Below are positions 26,173 to 34,681 of a stretch of DNA of 64,000 bases, one piece after another (the first letter of the stretch is position 1; each line of letters starts with the position of its first letter). The stretch is from Desulfolutivibrio sulfodismutans DSM 3696 (GTDB lineage: Bacteria; Desulfobacterota; Desulfovibrionia; Desulfovibrionales; Desulfovibrionaceae), in contig NZ_CP045504.1 in NCBI RefSeq assembly GCF_013376455.1, positions 2,253,001 through 2,317,000 on the forward strand. Direction: 5' to 3'. The notes below the pieces were generated by a model that saw only the letters and a list, made by a program, of their open reading frames with translations, had not been told where the DNA came from and ran no database searches. The translations under genes were made by a program, and so were the position numbers.

Positions 26173-28806
26173 TTAGGCGGCGGAATCGGGGACAGGGCTG
26201 GTGGTTTCGGCCAAGACCCTGGCAATCTCCCCGTCGATACGCCTGCGGTAGGTCTCGACCAGCGGCCGGTTGTGCATGATCATATCCAATTGTCGGGTAT
26301 GCATGAGCAGATAGCCCACTATGCGCAGGGCCTCGTCCATCTCCTCGGGCGTGCCGCCGCTGCGTCTGGCGAATACCGAATCCTCGTTGATATCGATCAA
26401 GAAACCATGGTCCTCGAGAATGCCGGCCACGAACTCGGCCCGCAGGCGGCGGCGCATGAACTCGGCGGCTCCGCCCTTGAACTGGAAGCTGACGTAGTTT
26501 TCCTGCGGCCGGTTGTCCACCAGGGCCTCTACCGTACAGAAGTGGAATCCGAAGCGGGAACTCAGGCACATATAATGCCTTGAGATCATAAAAAAATTCC
26601 GTTCGCTGAAGGCCGATTGGCCCGATTCCTCAAGGTTCGGGTTGGACGCAGCCCGGACCAGGATGGACATGAAACCCTTGGCGTCCACCGGCGGCGGGCC
26701 CTGCCAGGGGATGGCCAAAAACCCGGTCCACAGGGCATGCACCGGGATGGAGGAAATCTCCTCCAGGGTCACAAACCGGCCCGGGATGTCATGGGCGAAC
26801 CCGTCATCAAGGTTGATGAACCACCATTTCATGGCCGTTTTTTTGTACCTGAGCTGTTTGGCCGCGCGCTTGGCAAAATGGAAATCCTGGCCGAAGTGGA
26901 ACATCTCGGTGACGGATTTCTCGTGGCAGAACCGGGTGATGTCATGCAGCGTGCGGCATTTTTCCGGACGAAAGCCCATGGCGTCGTTGGGATCCAGAAG
27001 ATACAGCGGCGTGATGTGGTCCATGACCCGGCGCAGGATGGCGTGCATGGGGGTCTGGCTCCCGGGGGCTTTGCGCGGCCGGGCGTAGGCCAAAACCTCA
27101 TCCACCCGGCCCCGGTACACGGCCAGGCCGTCGGCATCCACCGTGACCTCCATGCCGTTTGGCAGCGCCGCCAAGGCGCCGGGCACGGCCATGATCGCCG
27201 GAACCTGGAATTCCCGGGCCACGTTGGCCAGATGTCCGGCCGCGCCGCCCTTCTCGGTGACAATGGCCGCTGTTTTGTTGATGACCGAGGCCCAGCGCGG
27301 CGGGGCCTCCAGGCTGACCAGCACCGCCCCGGCCGGAAACTGCAACAGATCCGCCTCCCGGCGCACCACGAAAACCGGACCGCAGGCAACTCCCGGGCTG
27401 GCCGTGGCGCCGCCGCTGACGATCACGCCCTGGGTCGTACGTTTCGGAGGGGGGGCGCCGCCCTGGACCTCCATCTGGGTCAGGTGGCGACACTGCAAAA
27501 AAGAGAGCCGCCCCTGGGCATCCACGGCCCATTCGATATCCACGGGAGAGCCGTACATCTCCTCCAAGGTCACGGCCGCCTCGGCCAGGCGCAAGGCCGT
27601 GCCGTCGTCGATGCTCGGCTGGTCGCGCTTGTCCAGAAGCGTCTCCATGACGCACACGCCCTCGCCCTCGTGGCACACGAACACCCGGTCCTTGCTCCGG
27701 ATGCGCCGGTCGGACAAGGCCAGCCCGTCCTCCCGGGACACCACGAACTCGTCGCAGGCCACGGACCCGTCCACCACGGTCTTGGGCAGGCCCCAGGAAG
27801 AATGGACGAAAATGGAATCGTCCCGGATGTCCAGGGGATTGCGCGAATAGATGACCCCGCCGGCCGCAGCCCGGACCATGGCCATGCAGCCCACGCACAT
27901 GGCGATGTCTTCGTCAGGGATGCCCCTGTTCAGGCGGTAGGTCATGGCCTGCGGGCTGTATTTGCTGGCCACCACCTCTTTGTAGGACTCAAGCAGGTCA
28001 TCGGCGGCCACATTGAGCTTGGTGGCGAACTGCCCGGCGAAGGTCTGCCCGGCTGCGTCCTCGCCCAGGGCGCTGCTGCGCAGGGAGACGCATGCGCCCT
28101 CCCCGGCCTCGGCGCACAACGCGGCATAGGCCGCACGAATGGCCCCGGCCACATCGTCTGGAACCTCGGCCATGGCGATCAGGTTGCGGATGCGGGAACT
28201 CAGGGCCAGGAGGTTTTCCTGGTCGTCGGGTCCGGCGGATTGCAGGAGGCGGTTGATTTCGTCGCGCAGATCATTGTGGTCGATGAGGCGGCGGTAGGCC
28301 CGGGTGGTGATGACGAATCCCGGCGGCACGGGAAGCCCGGTGCGGCTCATGATCTCGCCGATTCCGGCCATCTTGCCGCCCACCTGGTCGGACATGTCCC
28401 GGTTGATGCGGGCAAGCGGCAGGGTCAGTTCCGTGGCCGACGGCGGGGACAGGTTGTCCAAAACAGTGGCCACCTGCCTCTGTATGTCCTTCATGCGGGG
28501 ATACAGGGCGGCGTATTTCCCCGGGGCGATGATGTTTAAATGCTCAATGATCTTATAGACGTTGACCGAAACGGCCGTGGAGTGGGAACGGATAAACGAC
28601 ATGCCGAAGGCGGAGCCGCCATGCAAGGCCTGCTCCATTTGGGACATGACCTCCAAGGCCTTCTTGTTGGCCGTGAGCAGGAGCTTGAAATGATGGTACC
28701 GCTTCTTGAACTCGGCCTGGATGTCCTCGTCGGAAAGCGCGGATGCCGTGTCGGCCTCCGGCTTGGTCAGCAGGCCCTGAAACAGGGTCTTGATCTTTTG
28801 GAACAC
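26173..28806 (-). CDS. PEP-synthase-like phosphotransferase, paralogue A
   Basis: An 877-residue protein from a GTG at 28806, chosen because GGAGG precedes it by a few bases; upstream sequence has no coding character. Residues 1-130 are helical. Residues 140-445 form a PPDK_N-type ATP-grasp domain: VGGKMAGIGEIM, GLPVPPGFVITT, VSLRSSALGED, AGGVIYSRNP and VDIEWAVDAQGRLSFLQCR. Residues 465-575 form the swivelling phospho-His domain; GGAAGHLANVAREFQVPA keeps the His (525) but lacks the usual TSHAAI. The last 300 residues are not the PEP/pyruvate barrel and match nothing I know. The protein may therefore phosphorylate a different acceptor. A paralogue is at 57527-60058. Confidence 0.85.
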   Translation of the reverse strand: MFQKIKTLFQGLLTKPEADTASALSDEDIQAEFKKRYHHFKLLLTANKKALEVMSQMEQALHGGSAFGMSFIRSHSTAVSVNVYKIIEHLNIIAPGKYAALYPRMKDIQRQVATVLDNLSPPSATELTLPLARINRDMSDQVGGKMAGIGEIMSRTGLPVPPGFVITTRAYRRLIDHNDLRDEINRLLQSAGPDDQENLLALSSRIRNLIAMAEVPDDVAGAIRAAYAALCAEAGEGACVSLRSSALGEDAAGQTFAGQFATKLNVAADDLLESYKEVVASKYSPQAMTYRLNRGIPDEDIAMCVGCMAMVRAAAGGVIYSRNPLDIRDDSIFVHSSWGLPKTVVDGSVACDEFVVSREDGLALSDRRIRSKDRVFVCHEGEGVCVMETLLDKRDQPSIDDGTALRLAEAAVTLEEMYGSPVDIEWAVDAQGRLSFLQCRHLTQMEVQGGAPPPKRTTQGVIVSGGATASPGVACGPVFVVRREADLLQFPAGAVLVSLEAPPRWASVINKTAAIVTEKGGAAGHLANVAREFQVPAIMAVPGALAALPNGMEVTVDADGLAVYRGRVDEVLAYARPRKAPGSQTPMHAILRRVMDHITPLYLLDPNDAMGFRPEKCRTLHDITRFCHEKSVTEMFHFGQDFHFAKRAAKQLRYKKTAMKWWFINLDDGFAHDIPGRFVTLEEISSIPVHALWTGFLAIPWQGPPPVDAKGFMSILVRAASNPNLEESGQSAFSERNFFMISRHYMCLSSRFGFHFCTVEALVDNRPQENYVSFQFKGGAAEFMRRRLRAEFVAGILEDHGFLIDINEDSVFARRSGGTPEEMDEALRIVGYLLMHTRQLDMIMHNRPLVETYRRRIDGEIARVLAETTSPVPDSAA

Positions 28807-29084
28807 CCGCCCCTCCGCATCGCAGCCCTGCTCGGCCGTCGACCTGACGGCGCGCCGTGGCCGCGCCGCAATCCGGGCTGGCAGGCCGCCTTGACTTTGT
28901 ACCTTTCCGGGACAAACAATGCAACGCCGGGTCTGCCGCCAATCCCGCCCGGTCGCACGGCCTGGCCATTGCAGCGGGTTGCGGCTTGCCTCCGGACGGC
29001 GGCGAGGATAGGGTACAGGACACGAAAAAACCCAGGACCGGCAACCTGAAAACACGACCCTCAAGGTGGTAGCGAGCGTCCATC

Positions 29085-29576
29085 ATGCGTACACGCGCAC
29101 CCAACAAAGAGCCGGGCGTAAGCACGGCACGGCTGGCGGATCTTTTCGACGGCACCAAGTGGGGCGAGGATTTCTCCCGCGAAGAAGTGGACATCATCGC
29201 CTCCCACCTGCACCTAGCGACCTTTTCCGACCGGGAAAACGTCTTTCGCGAAGGAGATCGGCAGGACTTCATGGCCTTTATCGTGTCCGGCATGGTGGAT
29301 ATCGTCAAGGAAAGCGGCGATGCCACCGAGTCGGTCGTCATCACCCTGCATCCCCGCACCCACCTGGGGGAGATGGCCTTTGTGGACGGGGAACCGCGCT
29401 CAGCCACGGCCCGGGCCAAGGGAGACGTGACCCTCCTGGTTTTGCCGAAAGAACAGTTTCAGGCCATTCTCAGGGACCATCCCGACGTCGGGGTGAAAAT
29501 GCTCATGAAGATCGCGCGGCTTTTGAGCCGCCGGTTGCGTCAAACAACGGGCCGTCTGGTGTGTGCGCCACTGTGA
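29085..29576 (+). CDS. Cyclic-nucleotide-binding domain protein
   Basis: A 163-residue protein containing one CAP_ED beta-roll: FSDRENVFREGDRQDFMAFI, then VDIVKESGDATESVVITLH, HLGEMAFVDGEPRSATARA (the phosphate-binding cassette, with Glu and Arg of the cNMP site conserved) and LLVLPKEQFQAIL. No DNA-binding helix-turn-helix follows, so it is not a Crp-type transcription factor by itself. It diverges from the PEP-synthase-like gene, with about 280 bases between the start codons, and is followed by a GGDEF gene, suggesting a shared signalling role. Confidence 0.88.
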   Translation: MRTRAPNKEPGVSTARLADLFDGTKWGEDFSREEVDIIASHLHLATFSDRENVFREGDRQDFMAFIVSGMVDIVKESGDATESVVITLHPRTHLGEMAFVDGEPRSATARAKGDVTLLVLPKEQFQAILRDHPDVGVKMLMKIARLLSRRLRQTTGRLVCAPL

Positions 29577-29694
29577 CGCAGCCGATCCTCAAACCGGCCC
29601 GTCTTGTCGGCCTCCGGCCAGGCCGCGCGAATCATCCCGCGCTCCGGCCGCCGGAACAGGGATGAGCGGGCGCCTGTCTCCAGGGAGCACACGG

Positions 29695-30759
29695 ATGAAC
29701 AACGACTCACCATCCTCCCGGGCGCCGTCGTTTTGCTCGGAGAACCTGTGCGGCACGCTGGAGCGTCTGGGCGTGCCCCGGGAATCCAAGTGGCGCGGCC
29801 TGATCCTCTACATGCGCAGCATCAAGGACTACGATTTTCTTGACGCCGAGCAAAAAGAACTCATCCAGAAGCTTGTGGTCAGCGTGCTGCGGGAAAAAGA
29901 TTTTTCCGAAACCAAATTCAAGGAGGTCGTGCGCCAAAACGAGCACATCCTGCACGACCCCTGGCGACGCAAGGTGGAGGCCAGCCTCAAGGAAGCGGCC
30001 AAACTGGTAGGCGAGATGTACCAGATCATGGGACGACGGCGCGGCGACGTGGAGGATCTGGAGGCGGCCACGGTTTCGGCCGTGGAAAGCGGCAAGGAGC
30101 TCGACGAGGTTCTGTCCGACATCCGCAAGGGATTCCACGACATGGTCGCGGACATGGAAAAGGATGTGGACACCCTGCAGGAGTTAAGCCTCACCGACCC
30201 CCTGACCGGCATCGGCAACCGCCGGGCCTTCGACCGGGCCGCCGTGGAGACCATGGAGGCGGCGGGCAGGCTGTGCGAACCCATGGCGCTGCTGATGATC
30301 GATATCGACCACTTCAAACAATTCAACGACGAACACGGCCATCGCATCGGCGACCAGGCCCTGGCCACGGTAGGATCGCTGCTCAAAGGCCTTTCCGAGG
30401 AGCATGAGGCGGGGCAAAACATCATTTCGGCCAGATACGGCGGCGAGGAATTCGCCGTGATCCTGTCCGGCTTTTCCAAGTCGCAGGCCGGAGATCTGGC
30501 CGAAATCATTCGGAGCAGGATCGGCCGCTACCACTTCGTGATCCGGGATCTGTCCGGGGAGGTGATCACGGCCGGCATCAAGATCGAAGTCAGCATCGGC
30601 GTGGCGGAACTGCTTCAGGATTGCGGCATGGCCGCCGATCTGGCCCACCTCGTGGAGGCGGCGGACAGGGCCCTGTATCAGGCCAAAAACCAGGGTCGCA
30701 ACCGGGTTTGCCTGTTCGATCCGTCCTGGGTCATGGATGGCGGGGGAAGGAAGGCGTAG
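29695..30759 (+). CDS. Diguanylate cyclase (GGDEF domain)
   Basis: A 354-residue cytoplasmic protein; AGGGAG precedes the ATG at 29695. Residues 1-160 are helical with no named domain. A GGDEF domain follows from about residue 160: LSLTDPLTGIGNRRAFD, LLMIDIDHFKQFND (metal-binding Asp) and the active-site loop RYGGEEFAV, so it should make cyclic di-GMP from two GTP. The RxxD inhibitory site expected just before the active loop is absent (the stretch reads AGQNIISARYGG). It lies 118 bases after the cyclic-nucleotide-binding gene on the same strand. Confidence 0.92.
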   Translation: MNNDSPSSRAPSFCSENLCGTLERLGVPRESKWRGLILYMRSIKDYDFLDAEQKELIQKLVVSVLREKDFSETKFKEVVRQNEHILHDPWRRKVEASLKEAAKLVGEMYQIMGRRRGDVEDLEAATVSAVESGKELDEVLSDIRKGFHDMVADMEKDVDTLQELSLTDPLTGIGNRRAFDRAAVETMEAAGRLCEPMALLMIDIDHFKQFNDEHGHRIGDQALATVGSLLKGLSEEHEAGQNIISARYGGEEFAVILSGFSKSQAGDLAEIIRSRIGRYHFVIRDLSGEVITAGIKIEVSIGVAELLQDCGMAADLAHLVEAADRALYQAKNQGRNRVCLFDPSWVMDGGGRKA

Positions 30760-30896
30760 ACGCCGGGCGAAACGTCTGCCCCAAACGATCCACCACATGC
30801 GGACGCCGTAGCGGATCGCACGGGCAATGCCCGGCGACATCCTTTCATATGACACGGCAACGCCCCGGCCCTGCCCGGTTGCAAGGCGGGCGTCCT

Positions 30897-31664
30897 TCAG
30901 GCCGCCCACACCTGATTAAGCAGGGTCGCCACTTCGGCCTTGCGGGTCTCGTAGAGCGTCGCGCACAGGGCGTCGAGCCTGTCCCTAATCTCGGAAAAGG
31001 GCGGCAGGTCCGGGATGTGCGGCAGGCCCAGATCGTCAAAGGAGATGGGCACGAAGGCCATATCCCGGTCGAGCTTCTGCGCGTCCCCCAGGGTGGCCCC
31101 GGCGATGTTCTCGCGCTGCACGCATTCGGGGTCCAGCCCCTTGGCGAACGACAACACGCACAGCGGCGACTGGCCGTCGTTGACCGCCCTGATCTCGAGG
31201 TTGACCGCCTCGCACATCTCCCGGACCTGCTCATAACCCGGAATGGCCCGTTTCTTGCGAATGTCCAGCGGATCGGGGGTGAAGGTTCCGTGATTGTAGT
31301 CGGCGGCGGCCTGGCGCACCATCTCGTAGAGTCTGGCGACGGTCTTTTTATAGCGCCCAAGGCCGGTCAAGGCCAGGGGACGGGGCATGGGACGCAGTTC
31401 ACTGACGTTTTTGCAATACCACAGGATCTCGGACGGGACCGTCCCAAGGGACGCAAACAGGCTTTTGGCCTCCTCGTCGCATAGGAGCAGCCGAAAAAGC
31501 GTATGCCATTTGACCAGGGTTTCCATGCCCACCCGGCGCACCCGGACCACCAGACGATAGAACTGGTCCAGCCGGTCCTCCAGGGCGCGGCGACGGCCAA
31601 AAAAATTCTCCGCCATCTCGGTCATGATCTCGGCGTGCAGATCGCCTTGCAGATCGGCGCTCAT
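30897..31664 (-). CDS. Conserved protein of unknown function, 255 aa
   Basis: A soluble, mostly helical protein; GGAG precedes the ATG. No catalytic motif stands out. An N-terminal bundle (residues 1-140, with DQFYRLVVRVRRVGMETLVK and YKKTVARLYEMVRQAAADYN) is followed by a more mixed domain with CVLSFAKGLDPECVQRENIAG. No family is recognised. It is the only gene of its transcript and diverges from the STAS gene. Coding statistics and a good ribosome-binding site support it as real. Confidence 0.75.
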   Translation of the reverse strand: MSADLQGDLHAEIMTEMAENFFGRRRALEDRLDQFYRLVVRVRRVGMETLVKWHTLFRLLLCDEEAKSLFASLGTVPSEILWYCKNVSELRPMPRPLALTGLGRYKKTVARLYEMVRQAAADYNHGTFTPDPLDIRKKRAIPGYEQVREMCEAVNLEIRAVNDGQSPLCVLSFAKGLDPECVQRENIAGATLGDAQKLDRDMAFVPISFDDLGLPHIPDLPPFSEIRDRLDALCATLYETRKAEVATLLNQVWAA

Positions 31665-31891
31665 AGGCCAACTCCAGAGTGGTTACAGCCTGTCCACCGT
31701 CAGGATTTTACGGGGGAACCCCGGGGATGGCAAGCCGACGTCCCCGACCGGCGAAGAACAGACGGCAAGCCCCGGAGCCTACCCCACGAAACCCGGTCGT
31801 ATCCTGCGCCCGCGACAGCCCGGCTTGCCTGTCCCGGGGCGGCGTGCTACCTTTGAACATCGAATACAAAAGACAAAGAGCCATATCCGAC

Positions 31892-32245
31892 ATGAAACTC
31901 ACCATCACCGAAAGAAACGGCGTCCTCGTGGTCGGCAGCCTCCCCGAAAAATTCGACTATACCGTGTGCAACGACGCCCTGCGCCACATCACCCCGGCCC
32001 TGGACGACGGCCCGAAAAAGCTGGTCATCAGCTTCATGGGCGTGAGCTTCCTTGACAGTTGCGGCATCGGGACGCTGATCACCCTGCGCAACCGGCTCAT
32101 GAAGGACAAAGGGGCCATGGCCCTGTGCGACATCGGCGAGCGTCTGGAAAACATCCTGAAAATCACCGATCTGCGCAAGGTCTTCGCCCTTTACGGCAAC
32201 ACGGACGAGGCCGTGGCCGACCTTTCGGACGCCAAAAGCGTCTGA
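31892..32245 (+). CDS. STAS-domain anti-sigma factor antagonist-like protein
   Basis: A 117-residue single STAS domain, like SpoIIAA/RsbV. The start at 31892 opens with the first beta strand (MKLTITERNGVLVVG). The phospho-acceptor Ser lies in the usual place, VSFLDSCGIGTLI, so it could be switched by a serine kinase/phosphatase pair. Such proteins bind anti-sigma factors or act in other partner-switching pathways. No RsbW- or PP2C-like gene is adjacent, so the partner is unknown. The ribosome-binding site is weak (AAAGAG). Confidence 0.88.
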   Translation: MKLTITERNGVLVVGSLPEKFDYTVCNDALRHITPALDDGPKKLVISFMGVSFLDSCGIGTLITLRNRLMKDKGAMALCDIGERLENILKITDLRKVFALYGNTDEAVADLSDAKSV

Positions 32246-32312
32246 TCCTTCGTAGCCCGCAAGCCGCCCCCTCTGCGCGACGGCCCGGCACGACGCACCT
32301 GGGACACCGCAC

Positions 32313-33044
32313 ATGCTCATACGCTATATCCCCCGCGCCACGGCGCCAGGGCAACGCCTGCGACGCTTCCTCCGGGCCATTCTCTATCTGCCCACCCGGG
32401 TGCGGCTTTTCCTGGACCCCGCCTATCCCTGGATCAACGCCGGGGCGGTGCGATTCCTGCGCGCCCGCCTCACCCCGCACATGCGCGGGCTGGAATTCGG
32501 CGCAGGCCGCAGCACCATCTATTTTTCCCGCCTCATGGACTCCCTGGTCAGCGTGGAGCACAATGAAAAATGGCGGCGCAAGGTGGCGGCCCTGCTGCAA
32601 CGGTTCCAGGCCGCCAACGTGACCCTGGCCTACATCCCTCCAGGGGAGGCCGCGCCGCGCCCGGACATGCGGCCGCCAATCTGGGGAAAAATAGGGATGA
32701 CGCCACGCCGACCCGAATTTGCCGACTATTTCGACCACATCCTGGCCTACCCCGACGAGCATTTCGATGTGGTGCTGGTGGACGGCCGGGCCCGGGTGGA
32801 ATGCGCCTTAAACGCCATGGACAAGATCGCGCCCGGGGGATTTCTGGTTCTCGACAACAGCGAATGGGAAAAATACGACCCGGTCTTTGCGGCCTTTATG
32901 GACTGGCAGCGCCACGATTTTGAAAACGGCGTCTGGCGCACCACCATCTTTTGCAAACCGCTGCGCGGCATCCCGTACCCGCCATCCTGCCCGGCCGCCA
33001 TCCCCGTCCCGCACGCCGCCCCGGCCAAGCGCGGCGCGCCATGA
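32313..33044 (+). CDS. Class I methyltransferase-like protein
   Basis: A 243-residue protein. GLEFGAGRSTIYFS is motif I for S-adenosylmethionine binding, VSVEHNEKW the acidic loop after beta 2, and FDVVLVDGRARVECALNAMD with PGGFLVLDNSEW the beta 4/beta 5 region, as in FkbM-like or O-methyltransferase-like folds. An N-terminal hydrophobic/basic segment may associate with membrane. The substrate is unknown. Its stop overlaps the start of the FemAB-like gene by four bases (ATGA), so the two are coupled and may act on the same envelope or lipid target. Confidence 0.8.
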   Translation: MLIRYIPRATAPGQRLRRFLRAILYLPTRVRLFLDPAYPWINAGAVRFLRARLTPHMRGLEFGAGRSTIYFSRLMDSLVSVEHNEKWRRKVAALLQRFQAANVTLAYIPPGEAAPRPDMRPPIWGKIGMTPRRPEFADYFDHILAYPDEHFDVVLVDGRARVECALNAMDKIAPGGFLVLDNSEWEKYDPVFAAFMDWQRHDFENGVWRTTIFCKPLRGIPYPPSCPAAIPVPHAAPAKRGAP

Positions 33045-34225
33045 GCACACCCGAAACCCGCGCCACCTACGCCGTGTCCTTTTGCAAGGCCATGGCCGAC
33101 ATCGACCGGGACGAATGGAACGCCCTGGCCCTGCCAGCGGCAACGCCCTTTCTGGAATGGGAATGGCTGAACCTGCTGGAGACCTCGGGCAGCGTGTCCA
33201 TGCGCACGGGCTGGTATCCCGTGCATGTCCTGGTTCGCGACGCCGAGCGCCTGGTGGCCTGCGCCCCCATGTACGTCAAGGGCCACGGCGAAGGGGAATT
33301 CGTCTTCGACCACCTGTGGGCCGAGGTATCCCGGCGCATGGGCATCCCCTACTACCCCAAGCTCCTGGGAGCCTCGCCGTTCACCCCGGCCACGGGATAC
33401 CGCTTCCTCATGGCCCCGGACCAGGATGAACGCCGCCTGTGCCTGGTCATCATGGAGGCCCTGGAAAAACTCTGCGCCGCCAACGCCCTCTCGGGCATCT
33501 CGTTTCTTTTCGTCGATCCCCGTTTCGCCGCCATCCTGCGCGACCTGGGGATGCGCTCCTGGCTGCATCAGGGCTACATCTGGGACAATCCCGGCTACCG
33601 AAGCCTGGACGACTACCTGGCCCGCTTCGGCAGCCTGGCCCGCAAAAACGTCAAGCGCGAACGCCGCCGCCTGCGCGACCAGGGCATCCAGGTCCGGCTG
33701 TATGCGGCCCCGGACATCCCTGAACGGCTTTTTGCCGACATGCACCGCTTCTATGCGGCCACCAACGACAAGTTCGGGGACTACGGCTGCCGCTACCTGA
33801 CCGAGGAATTCTTCGACGCCCTGCCCGGGCTACCCCGGAACCGGGTGGCCTTCGTAGCCGCCTACCAGGACGAAAATCCCGACCCCATGGCCATGGCCAT
33901 GCTCATCCGCAAAGGCGACCGCTTAAACGGCCGCTATTGGGGGGCGACGCGCCATGTGGACTATCTGCATTTCGAGCTGTGCTACTACACCCCCATCGCC
34001 TGGGCCATCGAACAGGGCATCAGGCTCTACGACCCGGGCATGGGCGGCGAACACAAGGCCCGCCGGGGCTTCGTGTCCATCCCCACGGTCAGCCTGCACC
34101 GCTTCCGCGACCCGCGCTTCGAGCATGTCTTTCTGGGAAACCTGCCGGAGATCAATTCACTGGAACGGGACTACATCAACGAATTAAACGCCCTGCTGCC
34201 CTTTAAGCGCGGCCCCGGGCCTTGA
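33041..34225 (+). CDS. FemAB/GNAT-like acyltransferase (PF04339-type)
   Basis: A 394-residue protein with two GNAT-like halves. FLEWEWLNLLETSGS near the N terminus and the C-terminal YDPGMGGEHKARRGFVSIPT are hallmarks of the 'peptidoglycan biosynthesis/recognition' FemAB-like family. RKNVKRERRRLRDQGI in the middle also fits. Family members are proposed to transfer acyl or aminoacyl groups, but the reaction is not established. The start at 33041 overlaps the methyltransferase gene by four bases. Its 3' end overlaps the convergent antitoxin gene by 23 bases. Confidence 0.85.
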   Translation: MSTPETRATYAVSFCKAMADIDRDEWNALALPAATPFLEWEWLNLLETSGSVSMRTGWYPVHVLVRDAERLVACAPMYVKGHGEGEFVFDHLWAEVSRRMGIPYYPKLLGASPFTPATGYRFLMAPDQDERRLCLVIMEALEKLCAANALSGISFLFVDPRFAAILRDLGMRSWLHQGYIWDNPGYRSLDDYLARFGSLARKNVKRERRRLRDQGIQVRLYAAPDIPERLFADMHRFYAATNDKFGDYGCRYLTEEFFDALPGLPRNRVAFVAAYQDENPDPMAMAMLIRKGDRLNGRYWGATRHVDYLHFELCYYTPIAWAIEQGIRLYDPGMGGEHKARRGFVSIPTVSLHRFRDPRFEHVFLGNLPEINSLERDYINELNALLPFKRGPGP

Positions 34226-34436
34226 CCGCCGCCATGTCCAGGGGCGTCGCCACACCGCTGGCAAGTCCCTTTTGAATCTCCGCCTTGAGCGCCTCATGCC
34301 GTAGAATTTGGACGCGATCACGTTCCTCGAGAAGACGCAACGCCTCGCGCATGACCTCGCTGGCGGAGCCATACCTTCCGCTCTCCACCTTGCTTTTGAC
34401 CAATTCTTCCAGTTGCGGCGTCAGGGATACGTTCAT
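34203..34436 (-). CDS. ParD-type antitoxin, no toxin beside it
   Basis: A 77-residue ribbon-helix-helix protein; AAGGAG precedes the ATG at 34436. MNVSLTPQLEELVKSKVESG followed by RYGSASEVMREALRLLEE is the classic ParD/CopG pattern: the N-terminal strand would bind DNA and the C-terminal part would hold a ParE toxin. The last residues overlap the 3' end of the FemAB-like gene. Nothing resembling ParE or RelE is found on either side, where the toxin gene should directly follow. It may be a remnant of a toxin-antitoxin module or serve a partner elsewhere. Confidence 0.85.
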   Translation of the reverse strand: MNVSLTPQLEELVKSKVESGRYGSASEVMREALRLLEERDRVQILRHEALKAEIQKGLASGVATPLDMAAVKARGRA

Positions 34437-34558
34437 GCGTGCGACTCCTTCATGATCTTTCGCTTCACTTGCCTTCCCGCAATAACAGACTTTGTCATTT
34501 CCTGACATCATCCGGCAAAAAAAACAACTGGCCATCCCTCCGCCCCTTCCCTTTCCGG

Positions 34559-34593
34559 GCGTCAGCCCCGGCGCGCCGCGCCGGGGCTGACGC
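34559..34593. repeat. Perfect 16-bp inverted repeat
   Basis: GCGTCAGCCCCGGCGC and its exact complement with a three-base loop. It lies between the ParD-type gene and the rubrerythrin terminator region. The very GC-rich perfect stem is like dispersed intergenic repeats. Confidence 0.7.
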
Positions 34594-34611
34594 CCGAAAT
34601 CAGGGGGGTCC

Positions 34612-34632
34612 GGGGGGAAATGATTTCCCCCC
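34612..34632. repeat. Perfect 10-bp inverted repeat
   Basis: GGGGGGAAAT and ATTTCCCCCC around a single base. It is part of a run of three hairpins between 34559 and 34673. Confidence 0.65.
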
Positions 34633-34648
34633 GGGCGGGGAGGGGTTC

Positions 34649-34673
34649 GGGGAGGGGCGAAAGGCCCCTCCCC
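34649..34673 (-). terminator. GC-rich hairpin downstream of rubrerythrin
   Basis: GGGGAGGGGC/GCCCCTCCCC with a five-base loop, starting nine bases after the rubrerythrin stop. No T run follows on the minus strand, so it is terminator-like rather than a textbook intrinsic terminator. Confidence 0.55.
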
Positions 34674-34681
34674 GACCGGTC

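Noticed and set aside
26617-28539. 640-codon open frame on the plus strand opposite the PEP-synthase-like gene
   Set aside because: The opposite strand encodes recognisable ATP-grasp and phospho-His motifs; this frame has a shadow composition and no motifs.
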